From assembly GCA_013180625.2 (NCBI GenBank), contig SNVD02010473.1:3224001-3288000 (forward strand): DNA of 64,000 bases, in the 5' to 3' direction. A program made the position numbers and the translations under genes. Positions within the stretch are counted from its first letter, which is position 1. Each line of letters begins with the position of its first letter. The notes beneath the pieces were generated by a model. The model was not told where the DNA came from and did no database searches. It worked only from the letters and a program-made list of their open reading frames with translations. This DNA is from Boswellia sacra (taxonomy: Eukaryota > Streptophyta > Magnoliopsida > Sapindales > Burseraceae). This document shows, in pieces, positions 50,161 through 63,209 of the stretch.

Positions 50161-50613
50161 ATATATACACATAAATGGGAATCTCAATCTCGCTTCCAAT
50201 TGTTCTTGCTTCCTTGGATATTCACTTAATATGAAGAATATCAATGTATGATACTGTTTCATTAGTTATTTTTCCGCTTTTTTATTTTTTTATTTTTTTC
50301 TATTCTTTCAATCACTTTCCAGTACTTCTGGGTTTCCTCTAGTCATGAATTCTTTCCTAGACTACTTCATTCCAATTATAATTATACAGCTGCTCCAAAA
50401 TAATAAAAAATTTTCATATAAACATTTATATGATAGAATTTATTAAACAAATTAATATAAGAGATATGATACATCCATCTAATATAAGAAATTGGATAGA
50501 GTATATGGTTGTCTTATCATTTCAAACATTTTTATATCAATTCTTTGTTTTTATTCACTTCTTATGAATATATCTATGTCCTCCCAATTACCTTCTATTA
50601 CATGTGTCTAATA

Positions 50614-50805
50614 AGAGTAATATTAGACTTACAACTCATTTATAACTATTTTATCTTACAACCATGTTGACAAATTATTAATGGATGGATAATTGTTATA
50701 TCATGTAATTTAACCTCCTTTATTTTTACTCATCGAGTGATATTTTGTAACTCATATTATAAGCAAAGTTGGTTGTAGATAAGTTATAGATGTAGCATTA
50801 CTCAT
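50614..50805. mobile_element. MITE, AGAGTAATATTA-end family, copy 2 (192 bp)
   Basis: The left end is AGAGTAATATTAGACTTACA and the reverse complement of the right end is ATGAGTAATGCTACATCTAT. Pairing continues with ACAACTCATTTATAACT / TATAACTTATCTACAACC. The six bases CTAATA directly precede (50608-50613) and follow (50806-50811) the element, consistent with a target-site duplication or a TAA duplication plus chance. Confidence 0.65.
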
Positions 50806-50911
50806 CTAATAAAATATTATATATATGATTGTATAATCAATTACTTAAGAGCTATTCATTTTTTTTTAATCAGAAGTTTGAATTTCACTTATTCCAAATC
50901 GTTAAATATTT

Positions 50912-51485
50912 GATGGTGTTTGGTTTTCAACTTAAAAACTAATTCTCAAATAAAATCATATAAACGGAAAAAGACAAAATTTAGAAACATATATATGAAT
51001 GACTTCTTTCAACTTATTTCTCTAAATCACCCCTATTAATTTTAATTATTTTCTATTCTACCCTCTATATTATACAATATTCAATTATTTTTAATTTATT
51101 TAATATTTGACTTATTGTTAAAATAATTTTTTAAATTATGAAATTACACAATTTTTTTTACATAGATTTATTTTTATTTTTCACAACATTTATAAGATAA
51201 ATAAATTAATAATATGTAATATTTAGTCATAAATTATATAATTTGATTTTAATTTCACTAAATTGTTATGTGCATATATATTTATATAACATGTAACATA
51301 AATGCATAAATGTCAAATTAATAATTCTTAGCCATTTTTAGTTTGTCAAAACAAACAACTTAAGAGCTAAAGACTATTATCAAACATAGAAAATGAAAAA
51401 ACAAGCATATCATTTTGATTTTTGTATTCAAACTTCAACTAAATTTGGTCTCATTAATATTTTAGATAAAACAACAAACACCATC
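50912..51485. mobile_element. Non-autonomous TIR element (574 bp)
   Basis: The left end is GATGGTGTTTGGTTTT and the reverse complement of the right end is GATGGTGTTTGTTGTTTT. GRTGTTTG ends are usual for Harbinger/Tourist-like elements. The interior is AT-rich without an ORF. Similar internal wording (TATTCAAAC...) at 47370-47440 suggests a second, degraded relative. Confidence 0.6.
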
Positions 51486-52640
<1,155 letters not shown>

Positions 52641-52716
52641 TGGACGCGTTTGGGAGTCCGGATTAGACTGAACTGAAATGAGATTGAGATTAGACTAGAT
52701 TACATATAGTGCTATC

Positions 52717-53385
52717 CAGAGACGGATCCACATAGGGACCCAGGGGGGCCTGGGCACCTCATAAATTTCCAGAATATTAAAAACCTCCACTTATTTTATA
52801 AAGTTGTTTTATCGTCCTTTATTTAAAAAACACCTAATTTCAATGTTTTATTGTCCTTTTTTATCTAAGTGCTGAGTTGTTTGCCCTTGAACACTCCATG
52901 CAACTACAAATACAACAATATGCGTTTATATTATTTTATTTATAAATAGTTTTTAGACATTTTTAGTTCTTATTTATGTAGTTTGACATAAATTATGTGG
53001 AATTTATTTTAATTTTTTCTATTTTTTTTAAATCAATTCTTATTAGATGGCTACAAAATTGAAGTACTTTGGTGAATGGTAACTATTAACTCTGTTAATA
53101 ATTTTTAATAACATATTATTTTATTTGTAAAATTGTACCATGTCTTTCTTTTTATTATTGATTTATTTGTATGAATTAGGATAGACAAGTAGTAAATATC
53201 ATTAAAAAAAATATGTTTGAAAAACTTTTTCAAAATGGTAAGGCTCATTATATCCCTATGTCTAGGTGTTTTTTTAATTATTTTTTAACAAATTTTCTCA
53301 TATGATCAAGATCTATTAAATAAAATTATAAATATTATAATATAAATGCTGCCCCCTCTTCAACAAAATTATGGATCTGCCACTG
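52717..53385. mobile_element. Non-autonomous hAT-type transposon (669 bp) with 8-bp target-site duplication
   Basis: The left end is CAGAGACGGATCCAC and the reverse complement of the right end is CAGTGGCAGATCCAT. CAGNG termini are typical of hAT elements. The 8 bases GTGCTATC occur immediately outside both ends (52709-52716 and 53386-53393), a perfect hAT-sized duplication. The interior is AT-rich and codes for no transposase, so the element depends on a partner elsewhere. Confidence 0.9.
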
Positions 53386-53489
53386 GTGCTATCTTATGTT
53401 TAGTGTAGTATGAGACCGAACTATATTAGTATATTATAAACTTTTAAAACATCTATTTTTAAATATAAACTAATTTAATTTTATTCAAG

Positions 53490-54345
53490 TTTAATTTATT
53501 ATTACATCATATTTATAGTTAATTAAATATTTAAATATATTTAAAAATTATATTCATTTAAAATTATTAAATATCACTACTTTACAATAAAGTAAGATTT
53601 TAATATTATTTAATATGAATTTAATAATATTATATTTTTGTTTATTATTTATTATATTTCAACTATAATATTATGAATTATAACAAAAATAAAATTTGTA
53701 ATATAACGGAAAATAAAATATTTATAATAAAAATTATTTTTATTACATCAGAATTAAATATTTAACTATAGTTAAAATTATATTTATTTCAAAACTATCA
53801 AATATTACTCTTTTATGAAAAAGTAGGTATTTTTAATGTCATTGATTATGAATCTAATAACATTTTATTTTCATTTATTATTATATTACATTTTAATTAT
53901 AATTTTATGAATTATTATGAAAATAAAAATTGTATCATAATGGAAAATAAAATATTTATAATAAAAATATTTTATTACATCATTATTAAATATTTAAATA
54001 TAGTTAGAAATTATATTTATTTAAAAAATTATTAAATGTTACTCATTTTTGAAAAAGTAAGTATTTTAAATATTATTTAATATGAATTTAATAATATTTT
54101 ATTTTTATTTATTATTATATTATATTTTTATTATAATATTGTCAATTATAATAAAAAATTTGTAATATTATGGAAAATAAAATATTTATAATAAAAATTT
54201 TATTTATTACATCACAATTACTCTTTTATTAAGAATTAAGTATTTTTAATATTATTTAATATAAGTTTAATAATATTTATTTTTTATTTATTATTATATT
54301 ATTTTTTAATTATAATATTATAAATTATAATAAAAATAAAAAAAT
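53490..54345. repeat. AT-rich tandem array, about 230-234-bp period, roughly 3.7 copies
   Basis: The marker GGAAAATAAAATATTTATAA recurs at 53708, 53942 and 54172, giving periods of 234 and 230 bp. A more diverged unit precedes the first marker and the last unit is shortened. Each unit continues with TTTATTACATCA and later TTTATTTTYATTTATTATTA. The array is extremely AT-rich and non-coding. Confidence 0.85.
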
Positions 54346-54549
54346 TTGAAAAAACTTGGGACTACTTGTCCTATGAAATTGACACTATTAGGATGAACAA
54401 TAGTCCAATCTCAATCTTTTTTTAATAAATCAAACAAGAGATTGGATAATTAATCCCAAAAAATAGTCAATTCCGACCTTTGTCCCCTTCCCAAATGCAC
54501 CCTTCACGCTCCTGGTTGGGCTCCCTACACTATTTTAGGAACATTATGG

Positions 54550-55690
54550 GCTGTACCTATAGATGGTAACTGGGCTTGGGCCATAAGTAAAATTTTGAAA
54601 CAATAAAAAATGGGATGGAAAAGACAGTCAAACAGAGACAAGAGTGATGGAAAATAAAGCTGATACAGAACTGTTAAATAAAATGTAATGAACCTGCAAA
54701 ACCAAAATCGAAAAAGCAAATAAACTATTCATTCTACCAATCTCAACAACCAACCCCAGACCTCAAAGTGTCCAGCTACACTTGTATATGGCCACTTCTT
54801 AACCAAATTTCACCATACAAACAAATTGTTCAAACAAATCATACTTGTTCATTCATGCCAAGAGAGTGTGTGTGTGCATATATGTATATATAAGCTCCAA
54901 CGCAATGTATGTGTCTTGAAGCCAAAGCTAAGTTACTTGTATATACATAAATGCATACCTGAAAGTTGGTCTTGTTCATAAAGCTGCTAAGTTGCCATGA
55001 TTATTAGAATGCGGGCAGGGAGGGCCAGCGAGTGAAAAAATGCAAACTTTTCCTGGAAAGAAAAAAGAAGAAAAAAAAAATCAAGTGAATATGCATTTAT
55101 CCACACACGCACACACATAGGATTCAAAGTAATAAACCCAGTTTAGAGAGACTGATGAACATAAAAGAAAAGGCCTTTGTACTGTTGTAGACTACAGGAG
55201 AAGTGATGTTACCAGTGACATGATGATGATGATGATATCTGCAACAAAACTCCTCCCTAAGAGGAAGAAGGACTATGTGATATATATGTATCTCCTTTAT
55301 CTCAGCAACAACAGTGGAAAACTGTCTTGGAGTTGGAGATAGCAGGAGACCATACACACGAAAACCTGAGCAACCACTGTTGAGAGAAACCAAACAATTA
55401 GGTTTGTGGGAGTAGAAAGGATACTGCTAGCTGGTGATGCATGATACATATAAGCTCATGATACACTAAAGAGTGAAGCAGTGAAATGAAGTGAAGAATT
55501 TGCGCTTGCTGGAAGACTTAAAAGTGATGATTATATTTTCTCTTACCTTTTTCATTTGAGATATATCTAGGGCGTTGTATTGTAGTAGTTGATATATAGA
55601 AGGATTAGTTTGTAGAGTAGCTGTACCGGGAGTCTGTGGAAGCGCGAGTTTTTGCAGAGATAAGACACATATAAGCTAGCGGTAGTGTAC
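54550..55690 (-). ncRNA. Candidate spliced transcript, probably long non-coding RNA
   Basis: The minus strand shows an ordered series of strong splice signals. They are: donor AAAAAG|GTAAGAG at 55547/55546; acceptor CTCTCAACAG| before 55376; possible donor CACTG|GTAACA near 55213; acceptor TTTCTTTCCAG| near 55053; donor TTTCAG|GTATGC near 54960; and acceptor TTTTGCAG| near 54694. Joining the first exon to the second gives a 27-codon frame starting MKKWLLRFSCVWSP and ending HCCC at 55302. That is too short and featureless to call a protein with confidence. No known microRNA sequence or hairpin was recognised. Each signal is seen directly; that they belong to one transcript is an inference. Confidence 0.35.
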
Positions 55691-55699
55691 TGATTATAA

Positions 55700-57095
55700 A
55701 ACCCCTTTAGGCAGCACACATTGTCTAATATAAAATTCCTTTCAAATCTATTGAACGCGAATGTGTTCTTGCAGGCAATACGGAAAATCTATTAAAATAA
55801 GCCATTAAAATCCTCTTTATCTGTAATTGCTTTGACCCAAGGAGGAAAAGATTAAATGAATCGAAACTGCTTTTCATTCCTGGTACCACCCGAATTAGAC
55901 TGTAGACACAAAGAAATTTTTGTTTTATCTGGGTGAATTGGGCAATTAAAACAATTCCTCCCTGTATATATAGCTACCTAGAGCCCTGGCGATCAGATGC
56001 ATATAAGTGCCATCATTGCTTGCTCAATAAAGACAGGAGTTAGCTGAGGCATATCAGGGTAGGTATATATAGCTAGTTGATGGAGCTCGTAAAGTTGTTT
56101 AGACATTGGAAAATCCTATTAATTAATTGTTTTCGGCTTCATGATCGATGTAGTCAAGGCCAAGGGTAAATTAAGCCCAAAAATCTTTATGGTGTTGGGT
56201 TTGGACGCTGGCATGACAATCAATGTGCAGAAATGCAACGTGCTATGCTATGACGTTTTCATCGCTTCGAAATGAAATGTTCAAACTAGTCAAATACCTT
56301 ATAGATTGCAAATATGCATTTCGCATATTTTCCTTCAAATGTGCCTTCAAAGAAGGTACGAAAAACCCATGAGAAAATAAAGTCTAGAGGGGCTCTATAT
56401 TTGGTACAGGTCCTCATAAAGAGAAGCAAAAAGAAAGAAGCATTTGGACTTGATATTAGAAACTGAATCAAATCTGCAGAACTCTAAATATGCATAGCAG
56501 CAAAAGAGAAGAAGTGGTGTGTAGTCGCAATAAATTACCAGATCAGGGCTAAAGCTCCGATAAAGCCAAGCCTAAGGGCGACATATGTAACAGAGTACTA
56601 CATTCGGAGACTGACAGTAATGCTGGGTCTCATTAAACTGGAGTGAAAAAGCATGTTACAAACTTGTGCAGAACAGATTATTGACTCCAACAAGCAATTG
56701 CAGCTGAAAAAGCCAACCTGGTTTAATTGCAGATTTATTTGCTTGGGATTTGTGGATTACTTTTTCTTCGATATATACATGTATTGAATGATTCATCATG
56801 ATATCTGCAAGCTCCATACATATAATTGGGAACCGCAACAATTCTTTTATCTCCCGAAATTAAATTCACTTTTTCATGTCATCCAAATTTTTTCATAATG
56901 ATAACTAATAATTTCGTTTTCTTCTCACAAAGGACGTTGAAATCAAATTTATCTAAGACCAAGGTCGATCATGGAGTGACTTTAATTTGATTTAAATTTA
57001 TTATTGAGAAAAAAAAACTATAATAGCTATAATAATTATTAATAAATGAGGGGAAATTTGTAATAATTAAATAATTTGATTTAAATAATATGGTT
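55700..57095. other. Intergenic DNA, possible further exons of the candidate transcript
   Basis: A minus-strand segment of about 56538-56706 is preceded by TTTTTCAG and followed by GATCTG|GTAATT, and is richer in GC than its flanks. It could be an upstream exon of the transcript at 54.5-55.7 kb. No ORF with coding character was found. Confidence 0.3.
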
Positions 57096-57097
57096 TC

Positions 57098-57272
57098 TTA
57101 AAGTGTGCTATAAGGACACGTGTTAAACTCTAAAAAATTGTATAAGTTCTTTTGAAGATTGTAAAAATTCTTTGAAAATTGTAAATTCTCTTAAAGTTTA
57201 TGTAAAAATAATTAAATACACAAATTTCATGCAACATATGCCCCTTGGGCACATGTTAACATTGTCCTAAAT
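57098..57272. mobile_element. MITE-like repeat, family member 3
   Basis: The left end has GTGTGCTATAAGGACACGTG and the right end CCCCTTGGGCACATGTTAAC. The reverse complement of the interior contains GTGTATTTAATTATTTTTAC and GAGAATTTACAATTTTC, matching repeats near 15.2 and 16.4 kb. It is non-coding. Confidence 0.5.
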
Positions 57273-57559
57273 AATAATAATCACACAAGAGTGTTACTTT
57301 GATATGTACTAAAAAATCCATCAAAATTATTTGTAAGGGTAAAATATGTCTAATAAATCATATGGTGAATATTTTTAACACCCTTGAACTTTGTACAGTC
57401 TTCCCAACTACGTTCAAACTTGAACTTAATATCTATATTTTACTTGAAAACTAAAATAGCACCCATATAATAAGGAACAAGGTAATAATTTTTAGAAATA
57501 ATTACAAAAGCAACAAAAACCAAGGGAATCATTTGAAAAATAATCATGCATTAACAAAT

Positions 57560-58925
57560 TTTAGAGATGTTGATGCAAGAATTCCAAGTAGATAGGTGGA
57601 TTTTAGAGTCCCGAAAAATCATAATATTGATAATATGTATGACTTTTAATTATAACAATGTTTTATTGTGTGAATGTGTACATGGATATTTATGTTAATG
57701 CATGTTATGTATATGGTGGTATTTACCATTGTAGGCTTGCTTGGTGGACTAATGAGATTTGACAAATAATGGAGTCCATATTTTAATTATGGATTTGGGT
57801 TTAAATTATAATTCATTGGGCTTGGGTTAATTTAGTTGAGTTAGTTAAAGGAGTTGGGCTTGCGTATTGGTGGAGTTAGCCCATGATTTTAGGCCTAGTA
57901 TATAAAGAGGGTGTTTATGAGAAGAAATGATATGTTAGGGAGGAAAAAATATCTATATTGGGTCCATGGTTCATGGGAATCATGCATATATATATAAAGA
58001 GGTGGTTAGGGTTTGAAAGGGATTTTTAACTTATGTTTTTAAAAGTCGGAGAGAGGGGGAAAGGAAGAGAAAGAAGAAAAGAGAAAGTTAAAGAGAAGAA
58101 AATAGAAAGGGAAAGAGAAGAAAAGGGGGGAAAAGAGAAGGGCAAGATGCTTAGACGTTAAGTTCCTTGATGCAAGCATTTTCATGGCTGATTTATCATT
58201 GTTCGATGCGTTATTAAACTGATTATGATGATATTTTTTTAAAATTTAATGATAATGTTACGGGTTGTAGTATGATTTGCCAAATGATGAAGTTAAACAT
58301 TGTTCATTGGATAGCACTATTTGATGTGAAGATACGCATTTTTGGGCATGTGATTTTGAAGATCTCACTTTTGTTTTAGGAAGTAGACATGATAAGCTTC
58401 GTTTTGCCACTAGTTTGTTTGCGTTTGGCCTTGAAATGAATTATTGGTAAAATTTCTAAAAAACTTGTTGGAAAGTTAATTTCCTACTAGGCTGTGTTGC
58501 TCACCTTTCTTTACACATGTTTATGAGGTGAAGTTCAAAGTATAGATGATTCAAGTGCTTTCTTAGAGAACTTCAATGATAGCAAGTTGCATTGACATTT
58601 TGAATTGTAATTCGTTGTGACCAAGACTTGGAAGGAACCACTTTTATGTCTACGATAGTAATCAATGTTATGAGGTTTTGATAGTGAAAACATGTATATA
58701 TTATGCTTTTGGACAATGTTATTATATAATGGTGTAAATGGTGTCTAAACTAGTATATGTATAAATTGGGAAGTGATATTAGGTAATAAAATAGTACTTT
58801 GTACAAACTTGAACCTAGTTTGTAAATGTGAAGTTAGATATTAAAAAAAAAAAAAAAGATTATACCGTGTTCATGTATAATTAGTCACACCTAAGTTTGT
58901 AGATAAGAGATTTTGGGCATGACAT
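57560..58925 (+). mobile_element. Probable solo LTR of a Ty3/gypsy-like element
   Basis: The segment has promoter-like TATATATATATAAAGAGGTG near 57990, a purine-rich tract at about 58050-58145, and a right end ATTTTGGGCATGACA at about 58909-58923. A ...GGGCATGACA end is typical of plant gypsy LTRs, where it is followed by the primer-binding site. No internal protein domains follow. Five bases TGGAC follow the putative end and also occur at 57746-57750, which could be a target-site duplication, but the implied left terminus would not be TG. Ends remain uncertain. Confidence 0.35.
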
Positions 58926-59735
58926 GGACACACACTACTGGATGGTCGGACGGTGGCAAGCCTGAAAATAAAGAAAATAATCAGGAGTATTGGTGGTGGT
59001 GTCAATAAAAACCTTCCGATACTTAATTCAGGATCTGACGCATTAAAAGTCTAATCAACTAGTCCTAAAGAGAGGCTCTCAAATCTATGCAAGCTAGAGA
59101 GAGAAAAGTATCTACCAAAGTGTGCATACCTTTGAGGTTAAAGTGAAGGGTTTATACAAACAGTAAAAGGGTCAACATGAAACTCAAATAGTTGACCTGG
59201 TTGGGGTCATTAAAATTATTAGAGCCCAATTAGAACTATTATAACAAGATGTTAACTACAATTCGATAGACCAAGAGATCTTTTTTTTTTTTAATGTCGA
59301 GCACCAAAAACGGATAGCTTGAGAAACAAAAAGACCTATTAAGTTATCAAATGCTAGAGACCGACTGATACCTAAAAAAAAAAAAACTATTGATCTATTA
59401 AATATAGTCTTCGCAGTTAACATCTAAATTTTTTAGACGTGTAATCATACTCGAACGTCCCCTTTAATTTGATTCTTTTTTGTCAATCCCCCTGATTTTT
59501 AAGACTTTTGAATTTGAGGGTTACTCAACCAAATGTTACTGGGTGTCTCATGTAAAAGAGTAATTCTCATAGTGACGCGAGGGCACGGACGCAGCAGTTA
59601 TTGTCCTCAATACGATGCCGTTTAGAACTTTTGTTGTCTATTTAGGAGTTGAACGCTCGATACTTTGATTTCTTGTTCATAAAGCTTCTGCAAAAAAATC
59701 AGTCGCACTCTCAGAGAAAAAGAAGACGCAAGAGA
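58926..59735. other. Intergenic DNA and UMP1 promoter
   Basis: The right-hand part (about 59560-59735) is richer in GC and purines and should hold the UMP1 promoter and leader. Homopolymer runs occur at 59281-59292. No other feature is supported. Confidence 0.5.
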
Positions 59736-60595
59736 ATGGAGGCACCAAAGAGGATAGCACACGAAATTGGAGGGATCCAAAACGACGCACTTCGGTTCGG
59801 TCTTCAAGGCGTCAAGAGTGACATCGTCGGATCTCACCCTCTCGAAACCTCCTATCACTCCGTAACTTCCCTTCCTTTCTTATTTCCATTCATTTCCTGA
59901 TTTTAATTCTCTGTTTGCTTCCTCAGAAATTTTATGAAAGTTTAAGATAGTTTAAGATTCTTCATTGCCTGACGCTTAAGAAATTAAATTAATCATCTTT
60001 TGTTTCCTTTCAAAAATTAAAAAAAAAAAAACACACATCGCCTGAATCTTCTTGTCTAAGTTTGTGCGCAGCTTTTGTCATGAAATTGTAATTGGACATT
60101 AAACGGAATAATTAATATTATTATTTTGTTTGCAACCGAATTGCTCCATTAGCCGAAAATTGAAGTTAGAAATTTAGGGTTATGTTATTGAAGGAAAGTT
60201 TTTGTTTTTATTTTTGGGTTTCTAGGCAAAGAAGACGCAAGAGGAGATGAAGAGAATAATCCTTTCAAATACTTATGGGACGGCCTTCCCATTGAAGATG
60301 GATCTGGATAGGCAAATTCTTTCTCGGTATGAGTTTTAACCGTTTGAACTTAGTAATCAATGGATACTTGCTTGGGATGATTTCTTCCAATTTTTTGGAG
60401 TGATGAATTAAATATCCTCTGTGATATAGTTAAGTATTGTCCCATAGTTGATTGAGCTTGCCGCATTCCCTTGAAGTTAAACTCATATGTGCCACCTTCA
60501 AGTTCCCCTTCGCTAATTATTTTGCCTAACTCCAACAATTTTTATTTCCTCTTTATTTTTTATCCCCACAAACTGATTTGTTGAAGAAAATGTTG

Positions 60596-60630
<35 letters not shown>

Positions 60631-62571
60631 TTACGTGAGCTGTACTGATCTACATATCCAAATATTCCTGCTCCTAGGAGTCTCACTTGTAGGGATTCTG
60701 TTACGGAAGAATCAAAGAAAACCTTGTTGTGTAACCCTTTAATAATTATTTGCATAATATCCAATAAAGTCATGTTGTTGTAGGAATTAGCAGGGCAAAG
60801 ATACTTAGCACCGGTTGTGATGCTTGACCTGAAATATACAATTTTCTTTCTGGCTAAGAATTGTTTGCCATGTAGATCTGCAGAGAAACTGATCTGCCTG
60901 GTTAGTTGGATCATATAGTGTATTCAATGAATCATCCCCTGCTTTTTGCTGTAGTGTTGACTATATTGGATACCATATAAGCATTTTGGGATGGTTTAGA
61001 CTCTAGAGAAACTTGAAGTGCAATGAACTGTGTGGTAACTTGGAGTGCTTTAAATCTTTTGAAGTAAGAAGTAAAGTAGGATGTGCAATATTTCCCCTAG
61101 TGTATGTATGAAATGAGCAAACTATAAAGGATTTTTTTTTTTTTTTAATATTGAGAAGGTTTATTCATTTATTTCTGGATTAGAAAGTTATGGCTATCCA
61201 TATGGATCTTCAAAGAAAAGATGTTGTACCAGTGGATAGTTGTTTTCATTAAAAACTGTCAGTAATTACATGCATATATGTGGTCTTATGTGATGTGATT
61301 TGTTGTTTCCTATGATTTCTAAATATACTGCTGCATTCCTTTTACAAGTAGTTCCTAAATATGTGCAGATTTCAGAGGCCACCAGGGCAAATTCCATCCT
61401 CAATGCTAGGTTTGGAGGCCCTGACTGGACAATTGGATGATTTTGGTTTTGAGGACTATCTAAATGGTAATTGTTTACTGTTCATCTTTTTCAATATGAT
61501 AGTCCCTTTTCTTGTTTTTGAAATCACTCAGTTGAATGTATATGCCACCACTTGAACCTAAGGCTTTATAAAAGAATTTTTTGCTTTAGTCATCAAGGTC
61601 ATTGTAAGCTGCAACTTTCACCCCCTACCATCGTTAAGTATCCTCAATAAACTTCCCTGCTTGTGAACTTTATTGTTTCATGGAACTTCTGGATTGTCAT
61701 CTACCTTTCTATCTAGATTAAACTCAATCTGGAATGGCGTTTTTTATTTGGTGTTGTCATGGGGGCCATGCTAAATTTCTATTCTTCTTGTATTTGTTCC
61801 AATTATATTCAATGTCAACAATGAGTTATGTTTTGTGTGTACATATGAAATAATAATATCAGTTTGAATAATTGGTAAAACTGACATATTATTCAACTAG
61901 ATTTGACCTTGAATTGTAATTGCGTACTTAACATCCACATGTGTTGCTAAAATAGAGATTCATATGTTATTCTCACTGCCTTCTCCAACATTGTCCATAG
62001 TGGTAGGAATTCTAGATAAAAGTTCCTTTTCCGGTTGTTTAGGTGCTCAAACTTCTGTCACTTTTTGATCTCTTCATTTTCTTGGGTTTTGTTAACAGAG
62101 GCTGTGTGCCTTCTATCTCTCAATTTTCTAAAACTTCTGACCTATTAAATAAGTCATCTAGAGATTGGTCAATAGAGTTATGTTGTCTCTAGTTTGATGG
62201 TTTGTAAAGGGTAATAGTTGTACTAAACTTTATTAACTCTAAGTATGAAGTTAAAGAGATTGGATACGGGTCTGTCAGTGGGCGTGGGGTGGCTGCGATG
62301 CATAGTGGCTAATCTTGATGTACTCTGGTTAAAATGCTGAACTTGTTTGGTGATTTCTGACTGTATGAAATCTGGAAGTGAGAAATGAATAAATTATGAT
62401 GCCTGATGAATTGTAGTCTGCATTTTTGTTTGTGGTTATTACACATAATTGGTGTGGGTGTTGTTTGCAGACCCGCGTGAATCTGAAACTTTCCGGCCAG
62501 CAGACATGCATCACGGGATGGAAGTTCGGCTCGGGCTTTCCAAGGGGCCAGTTTGCCCAAGCTTTATGTAA
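59736..62571 (+). CDS. UMP1: UMP1 proteasome maturation factor (POMP homologue)
   Basis: UMP1 is the chaperone that joins half-proteasomes of the 20S core particle, coordinates beta-subunit processing, and is then degraded. Exons are 59736-59861, 60226-60326, 61369-61466 and 62471-62571. All introns are GT-AG and in phase, giving 141 residues, the usual plant length. Visible family sequence includes DALRFGLQGVKSDIVGSHPL (exon 1), YGTAFPLKMDLDRQILSR (exon 2), FQRPPGQIPSSMLGLEALTG and FGFEDYLN (exon 3), and FRPADMHHGMEVRL followed by GLSKGPVCPSFM and the stop (exon 4). The start is the ATG before EAPKRIAHEIGG; upstream codons in frame carry no ATG. Intron 2 holds a TTA microsatellite and intron 3 is about 1 kb. 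A decayed copy of exon 4 plus 3' UTR lies about 0.65 kb downstream. Confidence 0.97.
60599..60630. repeat. (TTA)n microsatellite in UMP1 intron 2
   Basis: About ten TTA/ATT trinucleotide units inside intron 2. Confidence 0.85.
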
Positions 62572-63209
62572 TAAGTTTGTTATCAGACATTGAATCTGAA
62601 TGTGTCAGTCAGTGAAGAATTCCCAACATGCGCTTGTACTTGGATTTTTCAAGTTGCTATCAAACCTGAAGGATTCTTCTGTATCTCATTAAAGCCTGAA
62701 TTTATATATCATCCGTCTTAAATCAAACTTGTTGCTGTACTGTGCTGAACTGCATCTGATCCCTTGATTATGCTTTTGAATTAATACCAGTCCTCCCTTT
62801 TACTTTATATTTCCTTTTTAATTTATCTTTGCAAATATAATATTTCCTGGGTATTTATAATTTTTATAGTTTTAGCCCAAATTAGCCGAAGTCCACAGAA
62901 ACTTTTTACTTGTCAATTGGGTATAGAGTCAATGGACAATGCTTGGTTACAATTTTGAATTTATATGTGTTTACTCTGGTTAGTTTTTGTTTGTTTATAA
63001 TACGTGAAAACTCATAAGAAAATTGAATTGAAATTTTAAACGTGACATTAAGAATTGAATTGAATGTATGTGCAACTATTGAAAAGCGAGTTATATGGGA
63101 TTATATGGATAAATTGTTGGACAGTTTTTCAGTGTATTTTCATTTTAAATATGAATTTAGCCAACATGTGAATGTGGAATACTGAAAAGTCCAATTTGAA
63201 TGTGTCTAC

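Larger units (their letters stand above)
52643..54504. mobile_element. Putative large TIR element containing a tandem array and a nested hAT insertion
   Basis: The left end GACGCGTTTGGGAG, followed by GATTGAGATTAGACTA at about 52683-52698, matches the reverse complement of the right end: GGTGCATTTGGGAA, followed by GATTGAGATTGGACTA. These outer arms bracket both the hAT-type element (52717-53385) and the AT-rich tandem array (53490-54345). The layout suggests an older element with internal tandem repeats into which the hAT element later jumped. Arm identity is moderate and no outer target-site duplication was established. Confidence 0.5.

Noticed and set aside
58050..58150. Start of a gene with a purine-rich 5' UTR
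   Set aside because: No ORF follows; the context and the right-hand GGGCATGACA end fit an LTR better.
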